A DNA stretch of 8,619 nt from DATGMB01 sp035293845. Its GTDB lineage: Bacteria > Acidobacteriota > Terriglobia > Bryobacterales > Bryobacteraceae. The position numbers and the translations under genes are program-made. The notes under the pieces are model-generated. The model worked only from the letters and a program-made list of their open reading frames with translations. It made no database searches and was not told the DNA's origin. The DNA lies in contig DATGMB010000066.1 of NCBI GenBank assembly GCA_035293845.1, forward strand, positions 1 to 8,619, written 5' to 3'. Positions within the stretch are counted from its first letter, which is position 1. Every line of letters starts with the position of its first letter. This document shows positions 1 to 5,873 of this stretch, piece after piece.

Positions 1-66
1 CTCTTGCACCTTCATCATCCGCTCCGTTTCCGCTGCGGAGATCTGCTGGTTGGAAATCAGTCCCAC
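1..66 (-). CDS. Start of a leftward transposase gene, partial (probable)
   Basis: Read leftward, this stretch is open and ends in the residues ERMMKVQE, running off the window edge. From memory this resembles the N-terminus of ISNCY-type transposases, which often begin with a KVQEVILRA-like helix before a helix-turn-helix. The start is uncertain. GTG at 66-64 has a purine-rich stretch directly against it, too close to be ideal. The tandem ATGs at 18-16 and 15-13 have GGAG (22-25 on the plus strand) 3 or 6 bases upstream, which fits the second ATG best. Two 20-bp repeats lie just upstream, as expected at an insertion-sequence end. Only about 22 codons are visible, so the family call is a weak inference. 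Confidence 0.35.
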   Translation of the reverse strand, partial: MGLISNQQISAAETERMMKVQE

Positions 67-90
67 CTTCCAGCATCGCCGCTGCTCCAA

Positions 91-135
91 GCGGACAGAT
101 CACGTGCTACTTGAGGCGGACAGATCACATGCTAC
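91..135. repeat. Two 20-bp direct repeats, probable insertion-sequence end
   Basis: GCGGACAGATCACRTGCTAC occurs at 91-110 and again at 116-135, differing at one base (G or A) and spaced 25 bp start to start. Multiple subterminal repeats of this kind serve as transposase binding sites at the ends of some insertion sequences, for example the IS21 family. A leftward transposase-like start lies just inside, so the outer end of the element should fall near or just after 135. Neither the matching far end nor a target duplication can be seen in this window. Confidence 0.45.
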
Positions 136-156
136 CAACAAAGCCACCAAACGCCC

Positions 157-183
157 TTGCGTTCCTCGCCCCTCTGTGATAAT
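157..183 (+). promoter_or_regulatory. Probable promoter of the cox operon
   Basis: A -35-like TTGCGT at 157-162 is followed 15 bp later by GATAAT at 178-183, which carries the extended -10 TG at 175-176. Transcription would begin near 190, giving a leader of about 50 bases. The leader begins with a short hairpin (190-195 pairing with 203-208, 6-bp stem) before the GGAGGAG ribosome site at 226-232. The promoter is only about 20 bp from the insertion-sequence end. No direct evidence of use is available. Confidence 0.45.
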
Positions 184-238
184 GTTTTCCCCGCCTTCGA
201 CTGGGCGGAGGCAAAGAGAGATACTGGAGGAGTCCTGC

Positions 239-1021
239 ATGCTGCTCGCTCCGATCGTTTGGGTCCTCGCCGCCGTTATCGTTTATTTTTTTGCGGCCAA
301 GACCTGGTGGTTTCCACCGCCCATCAACCAGCACGGAATCGCTTATGATGCGCAGTTCATGCGCACCCTGGTGGTGGTGGGCATTATCTTCTTTCTGGCG
401 CAATTCGCGCTGGGATACGTCATCGTCCGCTTCCGCAATCGCGACGGCCGCGCCGGCTATTCGCACGGCAACAACAAACTCGAAACGCTGTGGACCAGCG
501 CGACGGCCATCCTCTTCCTCAGCCTGGTCGTGATGGGCACCAAGATCTGGGCGGGCGTGCACTTCGACGAAGCGCCGCCGGATGCGATCCCGATCGAGGT
601 CATGGCCAAGCAGTTCGCCTGGAATTTTCGCTATCCAGGGCCGGACGGCAAATTCGGCCGCACCGATCTCAAACTCGTCAACGATGCCGCCGGCAACCCG
701 TTCGGCCTCGATGACAAGGACCCCGCGGCCAAGGACGACATCGTGAGCGCCTCGCTCAAGGTGCCCGCCGGCAGGCACGTCAAGCTGATCCTGCATTCGC
801 GCGACGTCATCCACAACTTCTTCGTGCGGGAGCTGCGGATGAAGCAGGATATCGTCCCCGGCATGGAAATTCCGCTGCACTTCGAGGCCGACCAGATCGG
901 CACCTACGAAGTGCCTTGCTCGGAGCTCTGCGGGCTGGGCCATTTCCAGATGCGCACCACCATGCAGGTGATGAGCGAAGCGGATTTCGAGCAGTGGAAG
1001 ATCCAGCAGGCCCAGAAGTGA
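239..1021 (+). CDS. coxB: Cytochrome c oxidase subunit II
   Basis: This is subunit II of a heme-copper oxidase. It accepts electrons from cytochrome c at its CuA centre on the outer membrane face and passes them to subunit I. The 260-residue protein starts at ATG 239, chosen because GGAGGAG lies 6 bases upstream; the open frame continues to 50 but without family character. Hydrophobic segments are at about 3-20, 43-64 and 86-104, so there is one more than the usual two. The HGNxxLExxWT stretch before the last segment is typical. The CuA ligands are intact: His192, Cys227, Glu229, Cys231, His235 and Met238. No C-terminal cytochrome c domain is present, so the enzyme is aa3-like rather than caa3. 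It is the first gene of the operon, 22 bases before coxA. Confidence 0.95.
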   Translation: MLLAPIVWVLAAVIVYFFAAKTWWFPPPINQHGIAYDAQFMRTLVVVGIIFFLAQFALGYVIVRFRNRDGRAGYSHGNNKLETLWTSATAILFLSLVVMGTKIWAGVHFDEAPPDAIPIEVMAKQFAWNFRYPGPDGKFGRTDLKLVNDAAGNPFGLDDKDPAAKDDIVSASLKVPAGRHVKLILHSRDVIHNFFVRELRMKQDIVPGMEIPLHFEADQIGTYEVPCSELCGLGHFQMRTTMQVMSEADFEQWKIQQAQK

Positions 1022-1043
1022 ACGTTTTCCCGAGGTAATTTTT

Positions 1044-2819
1044 ATGTCCTCTCCTGCAGCCCATGCAGCGCACGCCGCGCCGCAGGGTTTCATTCGAAAG
1101 TACATCTTCAGCCTCGACCACAAGGTGATCGGCATCCAGTACTACTTCCTGGGGCTGTTCAGCGTGTTCGTGGGCATGGCGCTTTCGCTGCTGATGCGAT
1201 TTCACATGGTGAACCCGGCGGCTTCGGTCTCCTGGTTTGCCAAGCTGTGGCCGACCGCGGCGCAGGGCGGCGTGATGACGCCGGAGCTGTACCTTTCGCT
1301 GATGACGATGCACGGCACCATCATGGTGTTTTTCGTGCTCACCACGGTGCCGCAGAGCGGGTTCGGCAATTATTTTCTACCGATCCAGATCGGCGCCGAG
1401 GACATGGCGTTCCCGGTCCTCAACATGATGTCCTTCTGGACCACGTTCGTCGCGCTGGTCATCATGCTGGCGGCGTTCTTCGTGCAGGGCGGCGCGCCGC
1501 TGTCCGGCTGGACCGCCTATCCGCCGCTGAGCGGCGCGGGGGCGATCACCGGGCCGGGCGAGGGCATGGGGCAGACGCTATGGATCCTGAGCATCGCGGT
1601 ATTCTGCCTGGCGTCGTTGATGGGCGCGATCAATTTTATTGCCACCACGGTCGACCTGCGCTGCAAGGGCATGACCCTGATGCGCATGCCGCTGACCTGC
1701 TGGACGTGGCTCGTGACCGCGATCCTCGGCCTGCTCGGCTTCGCCGTGCTGCTGGCCGCGGGCGCGCTGCTGCTGATGGACCGGCTCGCCGGCACCAGCT
1801 TCTTCCTGCCCGCCGGCATGATGATCAATGACCAGATCATTGCCAACCATAAGGGCGGCTCGCCGCTGCTCTGGCAGCACCTGTTCTGGTTCTTCGGGCA
1901 TCCGGAGGTCTATATCGCGATCCTGCCCGGCATGGGCGTGACCTCGCAGTTGCTCGCTACGTTCTCGCGCAAGCCGATTTTCGGCTATAAAGCGATGGTC
2001 TACGCAATCCTCAGCATCGGGTTCCTCGGCTTCCTGGTCTGGGGCCACCACATGTTCATGAGCGGAATGAACCCGTATTCGGCGATGGCTTTCGCGACCC
2101 TGACCATGTGCATCGGCGTGCCTTCCGCGATCAAAACGTTCAACTGGATCGGCACGCTGTGGAACGGCAGAATCCATTTCGATACCGCCATGCTGTTCGC
2201 GCTGGGCTTCGTCAGCCTGTTCGTGACCGGCGGCGTGAGCGGCATCTTCCTCGGCCAGCCGGCGCTCGATCTCTACTTCCACGACACGTATTTCGTGGTC
2301 GGGCACTTCCACATGATCATGGGCGTCGCGGCGATCTTCGGCATGTTCGCCGGCACGTTCTACTGGTTCCCCAAGATGTTCGGCCGCATGATGAATGATA
2401 CGCTCGGGAAGATCCATTTCTACTGCACGTTCATCGGCGTATACGCCATCTTCACCCCGATGCACTTCCTCGGCGTCGCGGGAAACCCGCGGCGGTACGC
2501 GGAATTCACGCAGGTCGAGTATCTGGGCAAGCTGATCCCGATTCACCAGTTCATGACGTGGGCGGCGTACTTCACCGCCGCCGTGCAGTTGATCTTCCTG
2601 TTCAACCTGTTCTGGAGCATGCGCCGGGGCAGGCCGGCCGGGCAGAATCCGTGGAACGCCACGACCCTCGAATGGACCGTCCCTTCGCCGCCGCCGTTCG
2701 ACAACTTCGCGGGCGTCCATCCCGTGGTGAATCACGGTCCGTACGAATACAGTGTGCCCGGCGCGGAGCGCGATTTCATTATGCAGACCGACCCCGCCGA
2801 GGTCCACTCCGAAGAATAG
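1044..2819 (+). CDS. coxA: Cytochrome c oxidase subunit I
   Basis: This is the catalytic subunit, which reduces oxygen to water at the heme a3/CuB centre and pumps protons. The 591-residue protein has a GAGG ribosome site 8 bases before its ATG. All key residues are visible. The heme a ligands are His90 and His423, and the heme a3 ligand is His421. The CuB ligands are His286, His335 and His336. Tyr290, four residues after His286, is the expected cross-linked tyrosine. Glu288 in GHPEVY and Asp120 in the EDMAFP stretch mark the D proton channel, and Lys364 the K channel. This is the type A1 pattern of mitochondrial-like oxidases. The length is slightly above the usual 530-560, with a charged, proline-rich C-terminal tail. 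It sits between coxB and two subunit III genes in one operon. Confidence 0.97.
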   Translation: MSSPAAHAAHAAPQGFIRKYIFSLDHKVIGIQYYFLGLFSVFVGMALSLLMRFHMVNPAASVSWFAKLWPTAAQGGVMTPELYLSLMTMHGTIMVFFVLTTVPQSGFGNYFLPIQIGAEDMAFPVLNMMSFWTTFVALVIMLAAFFVQGGAPLSGWTAYPPLSGAGAITGPGEGMGQTLWILSIAVFCLASLMGAINFIATTVDLRCKGMTLMRMPLTCWTWLVTAILGLLGFAVLLAAGALLLMDRLAGTSFFLPAGMMINDQIIANHKGGSPLLWQHLFWFFGHPEVYIAILPGMGVTSQLLATFSRKPIFGYKAMVYAILSIGFLGFLVWGHHMFMSGMNPYSAMAFATLTMCIGVPSAIKTFNWIGTLWNGRIHFDTAMLFALGFVSLFVTGGVSGIFLGQPALDLYFHDTYFVVGHFHMIMGVAAIFGMFAGTFYWFPKMFGRMMNDTLGKIHFYCTFIGVYAIFTPMHFLGVAGNPRRYAEFTQVEYLGKLIPIHQFMTWAAYFTAAVQLIFLFNLFWSMRRGRPAGQNPWNATTLEWTVPSPPPFDNFAGVHPVVNHGPYEYSVPGAERDFIMQTDPAEVHSEE

Positions 2820-2828
2820 TGCAATCCT

Positions 2829-3479
2829 ATGGGTATGGCTGGGTCCCTCACACATGATGTTTTAAAAGGTCCGCCGCCTCCGCCGATCGATGACCGGGGC
2901 TGGGGAGGGGGCGACGGCAGTTCGGATCATCGCGGCGCATCGCGCCGGGCGTCCTTTACCGGGCTTTTTGTGCTGCTCGCGTCGAGCACCATGGTGTTCG
3001 CCGCGTTCACCAGCGCGTTCGTGGTGCGGCGCGGCCTGTCGGACGATTGGGTGAGCACGCCGAAACCGCCGATCCTGTTCTTCAACACGGCCGTGCTGCT
3101 GGCGTCCAGCGTCGTGCTGGACCTTTCGCGCCGCGCGCTCAAAGCTCGCGACCGCAGCAAATTCAATCTCTACTGGACCATCGCCACGGCTCTCGGCATC
3201 CTGTTTCTTTTGGGCCAGGCGTGGGCATGGCGGGAACTGAAGGCGGCCGGCGTATACATCGCAAGCAATCCGTCGAGCGCGTTCTTTTACGTGCTGACGG
3301 CCACGCACGCGTTCCACCTGCTCGGCGGCGTGGCGGCGCTGGTGTACGTGGACGTGAAGGCGCTGCAGCTCGAACTCGGCCCGGCCAAGCGCACGGCCAT
3401 CGATATTACCGCCATCTTCTGGCATTTTCTCGACGGGCTCTGGGTGTATTTGATGATCTTACTTTACGTTTGGGGGTAA
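2829..3479 (+). CDS. Cytochrome c oxidase subunit III-like protein, first copy
   Basis: This is a 216-residue membrane protein of the heme-copper oxidase subunit III family. Five hydrophobic segments lie at about 43-66, 82-100, 115-134, 148-170 and 190-215. The family signatures are the THAFHLLGG stretch and the final WHFLDGLWVYL. The N-terminus is a soluble proline- and glycine-rich tail of about 40 residues. In the first helix, the position that is normally Glu (Glu90 in the bovine protein), and Asp37 in the next gene, is Ser53 here by my alignment. The start is ATG 2829 or ATG 2835; neither has a clear ribosome site, so coupling to coxA 9 bases upstream is likely. Having two subunit III genes in tandem is, from memory, usual in this type of cluster. 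Confidence 0.88.
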   Translation: MGMAGSLTHDVLKGPPPPPIDDRGWGGGDGSSDHRGASRRASFTGLFVLLASSTMVFAAFTSAFVVRRGLSDDWVSTPKPPILFFNTAVLLASSVVLDLSRRALKARDRSKFNLYWTIATALGILFLLGQAWAWRELKAAGVYIASNPSSAFFYVLTATHAFHLLGGVAALVYVDVKALQLELGPAKRTAIDITAIFWHFLDGLWVYLMILLYVWG

Positions 3480-3482
3480 GGG

Positions 3483-4118
3483 ATGTCGTCCCAAGTTACG
3501 GCTGTCTCGAGCGCATCGGCGTGGGCCGGCGGCAAGTCGCCCTACGCGACGAACTCCAAAAAATTCGGGATGTGGCTGTTCCTCATCTCGGATTCGTTGA
3601 CGTTTTCGGCGATGCTGTTTGCCTATACCTACGGCCGGGTGTCCAATCCGGACTGGCCCAAGCCGTTCGACTTTTTCCCCAGCATCATCTATTCGAGCGT
3701 AATGACGTTCTGCCTGCTTTCGAGCAGCCTGACGATGGTGATGGCAGTGCACGCCATGAATCACGGCAAACGCAAGGCGGCGGGCGGCTGGATTATCGGG
3801 ACGATGGCCGGCGGCCTTGCGTTCGTCGGCCTGCACCTGACGGAATGGCTGCGGCTGATCAACGTGGAGCACGTTACGCCGGCGGGCAATCCCTGGGGCG
3901 TGCCGCAATTCGGCGGCACCTTTTTCGCCCTCACCGGCCTGCACATGACGCACGTGATCCTCGGCGTGCTGTACCTCGGGGTGATCTGCCAGGCGGTGTT
4001 TCGCGGCAAGTTCAAGGCGGAGGACGTGGAGGTGAGCGGCCTCTACTGGCACTTTGTCGACCTGGTGTGGATGTTCATCTTCCCACTGGTGTATCTGATG
4101 TCCGCGCGGGTGGCGTAA
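3483..4118 (+). CDS. coxC: Cytochrome c oxidase subunit III, second copy
   Basis: This 211-residue subunit III family protein has five hydrophobic segments at about 27-48, 67-90, 102-122, 144-170 and 185-207. It keeps the family landmarks: an acidic residue in the first helix (Asp37, where the classical protein has Glu), the GLHMTHVILG motif and the YWHFVDLVWMFIFPL end. Subunit III stabilises the catalytic subunit during turnover and may help oxygen or proton supply. It starts 3 bases after the preceding stop, with a G-rich ribosome site at 3472-3477 inside the end of the previous gene. Because it retains the acidic residue, it is the better candidate for the canonical subunit III of the pair. 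Confidence 0.9.
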   Translation: MSSQVTAVSSASAWAGGKSPYATNSKKFGMWLFLISDSLTFSAMLFAYTYGRVSNPDWPKPFDFFPSIIYSSVMTFCLLSSSLTMVMAVHAMNHGKRKAAGGWIIGTMAGGLAFVGLHLTEWLRLINVEHVTPAGNPWGVPQFGGTFFALTGLHMTHVILGVLYLGVICQAVFRGKFKAEDVEVSGLYWHFVDLVWMFIFPLVYLMSARVA

Positions 4119-4128
4119 AGGAGCGAAT

Positions 4129-4452
4129 ATGAGCACGCATGCCGAGCAGGTTCAGGAAGTACACGGCGCAACCGTGCTGACCTTTGCCAAGGTCTGGATC
4201 GCGCTACTGGTGCTGACGGGCGTCGAAGTTTTTCTCTGCTACGAGCAGTTCCCAACCTTGATCATGCTAACCCTGCTGGTGGGGCTCTCCATCATCAAGG
4301 CGGCGCTGATCATCGCTTATTTCATGCATCTGAAGTTCGAACGGCTCAGCCTGTTCCTGACCCTCTTCCCGATGCTGATCTTCTGCATCCTGCTGATGCT
4401 GATCTTTCTCGGCGATGCCACCCGCATCCCCGTCATGAGGCCGCACCTGTGA
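4129..4452 (+). CDS. coxD: Cytochrome c oxidase subunit IV family protein
   Basis: This is a 107-residue protein with three hydrophobic segments at about 19-37, 44-68 and 73-95. The KAALIIAYFMHL stretch at 57-68 is the hallmark of the prokaryotic subunit IV family, which packs beside subunits I and III and aids assembly or stability. A good AAGGAG ribosome site (4118-4123) lies 5 bases before the ATG. It is the fifth gene of the cox operon and overlaps the next start codon by 4 bases. The gene symbol follows common usage; naming varies between genomes. Confidence 0.88.
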   Translation: MSTHAEQVQEVHGATVLTFAKVWIALLVLTGVEVFLCYEQFPTLIMLTLLVGLSIIKAALIIAYFMHLKFERLSLFLTLFPMLIFCILLMLIFLGDATRIPVMRPHL

Positions 4453-4670
4453 GGCGCCTGGCCGCCATCGGGGTGCTGTGGGCGGCGCTGGCCGCCCCGG
4501 CGCCCGCGCAATGCGTCATGTGCTACCGCACCGCGGCGGCGCAGAACAACGCCCGTGCGCGTGTGCTGGATCTCGGCATCCTTCTGCTCGGCGCACCGCC
4601 GGCGCTGATCCTGGCCGGGTTCATCGCGTTCGTCTTCGCGCGCGACAAAGCGGGGCAGCGGGAGGAATAG
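4449..4670 (+). CDS. Small CxxC membrane protein at the end of the cox operon
   Basis: This 73-residue protein starts at GTG 4449 inside the last codons of subunit IV (a GTGA overlap of 4 bases), with GAGG at 4437-4440 as ribosome site. Residues 1-20 form a signal-like segment ending APA, followed by QCVMC (Cys22 and Cys25). A membrane helix at about 40-63 and a charged tail follow. If the signal is cleaved, the CxxC would sit at the mature N-terminus in the periplasm, anchored by the second helix. The lipobox is poor, so a lipoprotein is unlikely. I recall similar small proteins in acidobacterial cox clusters but no named function. Operon position and the CxxC suggest a role in copper or thiol handling during oxidase assembly; this is inference. 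Confidence 0.75.
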   Translation: MRRLAAIGVLWAALAAPAPAQCVMCYRTAAAQNNARARVLDLGILLLGAPPALILAGFIAFVFARDKAGQREE

Positions 4671-4677
4671 GCGATTT

Positions 4678-4704
4678 TTCAAGATCACAGATTGTGATCT
4701 TGAA
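4678..4704. repeat. Perfect palindrome upstream of the ORF6N gene (copy 1)
   Basis: Two 12-base arms, TTCAAGATCACA and its exact reverse complement, are separated by GAT. The palindrome begins 7 bases after the stop of the cox operon's last gene and lies 51-77 bases before the ORF6N start codon. A run of T precedes the stem rather than following it, so it is not a standard terminator on the plus strand. The core AAGATCACA-N3-TGTGATCTT recurs inside the ORF6N gene at 4979-4999. The likely role is an operator bound as a dimer, possibly by the ORF6N protein itself; this is inference. Confidence 0.8.
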
Positions 4705-4734
4705 CGTGCCCAAGCTGCGCAGCGCCCGGAATCC

Positions 4735-4743
4735 TGCTATCCT
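4735..4743 (+). promoter_or_regulatory. Possible extended -10 promoter of the ORF6N gene
   Basis: TGCTATCCT is a TGn extended -10 with a TAT..T hexamer at 4738-4743. Transcription would start near 4750, only about 5 bases before the ATG at 4755. No ribosome site is visible, which fits a nearly leaderless mRNA. The -35 region is poor. The upstream palindrome would be centred about 59 bases before this start, a position usual for activator or looping sites. Confidence 0.35.
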
Positions 4744-4754
4744 GCGCTTTCGCG

Positions 4755-5315
4755 ATGGCGAAAAAAGCGCTTGTCAGGGCGGTGCTGCCCGCCCAGGTCA
4801 TCGAGACCAAAATCCACATGCTGCGCGGCCAGCGCGTGATGTTAGACCGGGATTTAGCAGAGTTGTATGGCGTCGAAACGCGGCTGATCAATCAGGCCGT
4901 CAAACGCAACGCCGACCGCTTCCCGGCTGATTTCATGTTCCAACTCACGGCGGAAGAGGCCGAGGCCACCCTTGCTTTAAGATCACAATCTGTGATCTTA
5001 AAGCGCGGCCAACATTTGAAGTACCTGCCACACGCCTTCACCGAGCACGGGGCTGTGATGCTGGCGAACCTTCTGAGGAGCCCGGTGGCGATCCAGGCCA
5101 GTATACAGGTGGTTCGCGCTTTCGTGCATATGCGTCGCATGCTGGCCGCGAACGAGGATTTTGCCCGCAAACTCGAACACATCGAGCGCACCCTCGACCA
5201 CCACGATTCCCAACTCAACAGCATCCTCAGCACGCTCGACGACCTGTTTGCTCCGGCAGATGAGCCGCCACAACCGCGGCCCATCGGCTTCGTTCCCGTG
5301 CCCGGCAAGGCCTGA
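4755..5315 (+). CDS. ORF6N-domain DNA-binding protein
   Basis: This 186-residue protein has an ORF6N domain at about 13-127, a module related to the KilA-N phage DNA-binding proteins. The diagnostic stretches are LDRDLAELYGVET (30-42), LRSQ (75-78) and YLPHAFTEHGAVML (90-103). A probable coiled coil at about 130-165 suggests dimerisation, and a proline-rich tail follows. Such genes occur in phages and, alone, in many bacterial chromosomes; their regulons are mostly unknown. No phage genes surround it here. The segment encoding residues 75-83 is a perfect DNA palindrome spelled with TTA, AGA and TCA codons that differ from the GC-rich usage around it. The AT-rich codons at 29-38 (TTA, TTA, GCA, TTG, TAT) may also point to transfer. 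The start is supported by family length only; no ribosome site is seen. Confidence 0.85.
   Translation: MAKKALVRAVLPAQVIETKIHMLRGQRVMLDRDLAELYGVETRLINQAVKRNADRFPADFMFQLTAEEAEATLALRSQSVILKRGQHLKYLPHAFTEHGAVMLANLLRSPVAIQASIQVVRAFVHMRRMLAANEDFARKLEHIERTLDHHDSQLNSILSTLDDLFAPADEPPQPRPIGFVPVPGKA
4974..5004. repeat. Perfect palindrome inside the ORF6N coding sequence (copy 2)
   Basis: Two 14-base arms, GCTTTAAGATCACA and its exact reverse complement, are separated by ATC. The central 21 bases are the exact reverse complement of the core of the upstream palindrome at 4681-4701. The two centres are 298 bp apart. The segment encodes residues 74-83 of the ORF6N protein, including the conserved LRSQ. 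In RNA it would form a strong 14-bp hairpin within the message. Confidence 0.85.
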
Positions 5316-5328
5316 GCCGCAACGGCGA

Positions 5329-5574
5329 TCAGATCAGCGTCATCTGCCGAGGGTCGGTCTCCAGCGGCCTCTGGGCGCGCGGCCGCTCGGTGTCGTCGTG
5401 GTTCGGATCGAATCTCCGGATGAGCTGGTTGAGCTTCAGCGAGGTCTGCCAGATCTCGAACAGCAGTACGCACCGCGGGCAGCCGCCGACGATACCGCCC
5501 TGGCCGTCGACAGCGGGATTGTACCGCTTGTGTTTGGCGCAGCGGCCGTCGAATTTGCGGGCGCGAACTTTCAG
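5329..5574 (-). CDS. Small CxxH/CxxC zinc-ribbon-like protein with CTG start
   Basis: An 81-residue frame reads leftward from CTG 5574-5572 to TGA at 5331-5329. It contains CAKH at 12-15, then 16 residues, then CPRC at 32-35, a plausible zinc site. The surrounding GRC..HxRYNP and GGIVGGCPRC resemble, from memory, small acidobacterial proteins of unknown function. The C-terminal half is helical, then charged. No ATG, GTG or TTG lies in frame between the upstream stop and the cysteines; CTG, with AAAAGG 7 bases upstream and only 2 bases after the tatA stop, is the best start. A frameshift or an alternative non-standard start cannot be excluded. It probably shares a transcript with tatA. Confidence 0.62.
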   Translation of the reverse strand: MKVRARKFDGRCAKHKRYNPAVDGQGGIVGGCPRCVLLFEIWQTSLKLNQLIRRFDPNHDDTERPRAQRPLETDPRQMTLI

Positions 5575-5576
5575 GG

Positions 5577-5771
5577 CTAGACCTTTTCGATTTCCTTTTG
5601 CACTTCCGCGGCTTCGTTTTGAACCGCTTCGCTGCCGCTCTTCACCGCGCTTTTGAAGTTCCGGATCGCTTCGCCGAGCCCTTTAGCGGCCTCCGGAATC
5701 TTGTTCGCTCCGAAGAGCACGATAAATACAATGCCGATGACCAGAAGCTCCGGCCAGCCGATCGATTCCAT
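5577..5771 (-). CDS. tatA: Sec-independent protein translocase subunit TatA
   Basis: This 64-residue protein has the TatA layout: a short N-terminus, one membrane helix at about 6-20, the hinge LFGANKIPE, an amphipathic helix GLGEAIRNFKSAVK and a charged tail rich in Glu and Lys. TatA multimers form the pore that carries folded proteins with twin-arginine signals across the inner membrane. GAGG lies 7 bases before the ATG. No tatB or tatC is nearby, so the partners must be elsewhere. The downstream CTG-start gene begins 2 bases after its stop. Confidence 0.93.
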   Translation of the reverse strand: MESIGWPELLVIGIVFIVLFGANKIPEAAKGLGEAIRNFKSAVKSGSEAVQNEAAEVQKEIEKV

Positions 5772-5873
5772 GGAAATGCCTCGTCCTGTAACTGGAAGAC
5801 GCTCCCATTGTATACCGCGTTACGGCGCAGGCGCCGGAGGCCGGCTTTTGCGGGCGCGGTACAATCCGAGAGA
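5772..5873. promoter_or_regulatory. Divergent promoter region between tatA and the MCE gene
   Basis: This 102-bp region holds two TACAAT -10 boxes facing apart. One is on the minus strand at 5807-5812 for tatA and one on the plus strand at 5860-5865 for the MCE gene. Neither has a convincing -35. The plus box would start transcription within a few bases of ATG 5874, a nearly leaderless message. Between them GCCGG-AGG-CCGGC (5833-5845) followed by TTTT could be a small operator or a weak plus-strand terminator. Confidence 0.4.

Noticed and set aside
50..238. Longer coxB frame beginning at 50
   Set aside because: The added 63 residues have no oxidase character, cross the insertion-sequence repeats and the probable promoter, and the ATG at 239 has a strong ribosome site.
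1578..2855. 425-residue leftward frame opposite coxA
   Set aside because: Low-complexity, His- and Arg-rich composition typical of an antisense shadow in GC-rich DNA; coxA on the other strand is certain.
3047..4132. 361-residue rightward frame across both subunit III genes
   Set aside because: Arg- and Gly-rich shadow in another frame; both subunit III genes are clearly coding.
4681..4701. Palindrome core as a CRP/FNR-type site
   Set aside because: Those sites have TGTGA before TCACA with about 6 bases between; here the order is TCACA, 3 bases, TGTGA, the reverse arrangement.
4678..4704. Upstream palindrome as an intrinsic terminator of the cox operon
   Set aside because: The T run comes before the stem on the plus strand, and on the minus strand the stem is followed by A rather than T, so neither direction fits. 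It could still slow polymerase.
4892..5473. 193-residue leftward frame opposite the ORF6N gene
   Set aside because: It has no recognisable family features and lies opposite a clear ORF6N gene. The credible leftward gene at 5329-5574 is in a different frame.
5598..5873. Longer MCE frame beginning at 5598
   Set aside because: It runs antisense to tatA through the divergent promoter region. MCE homology begins at the ATG at 5874.
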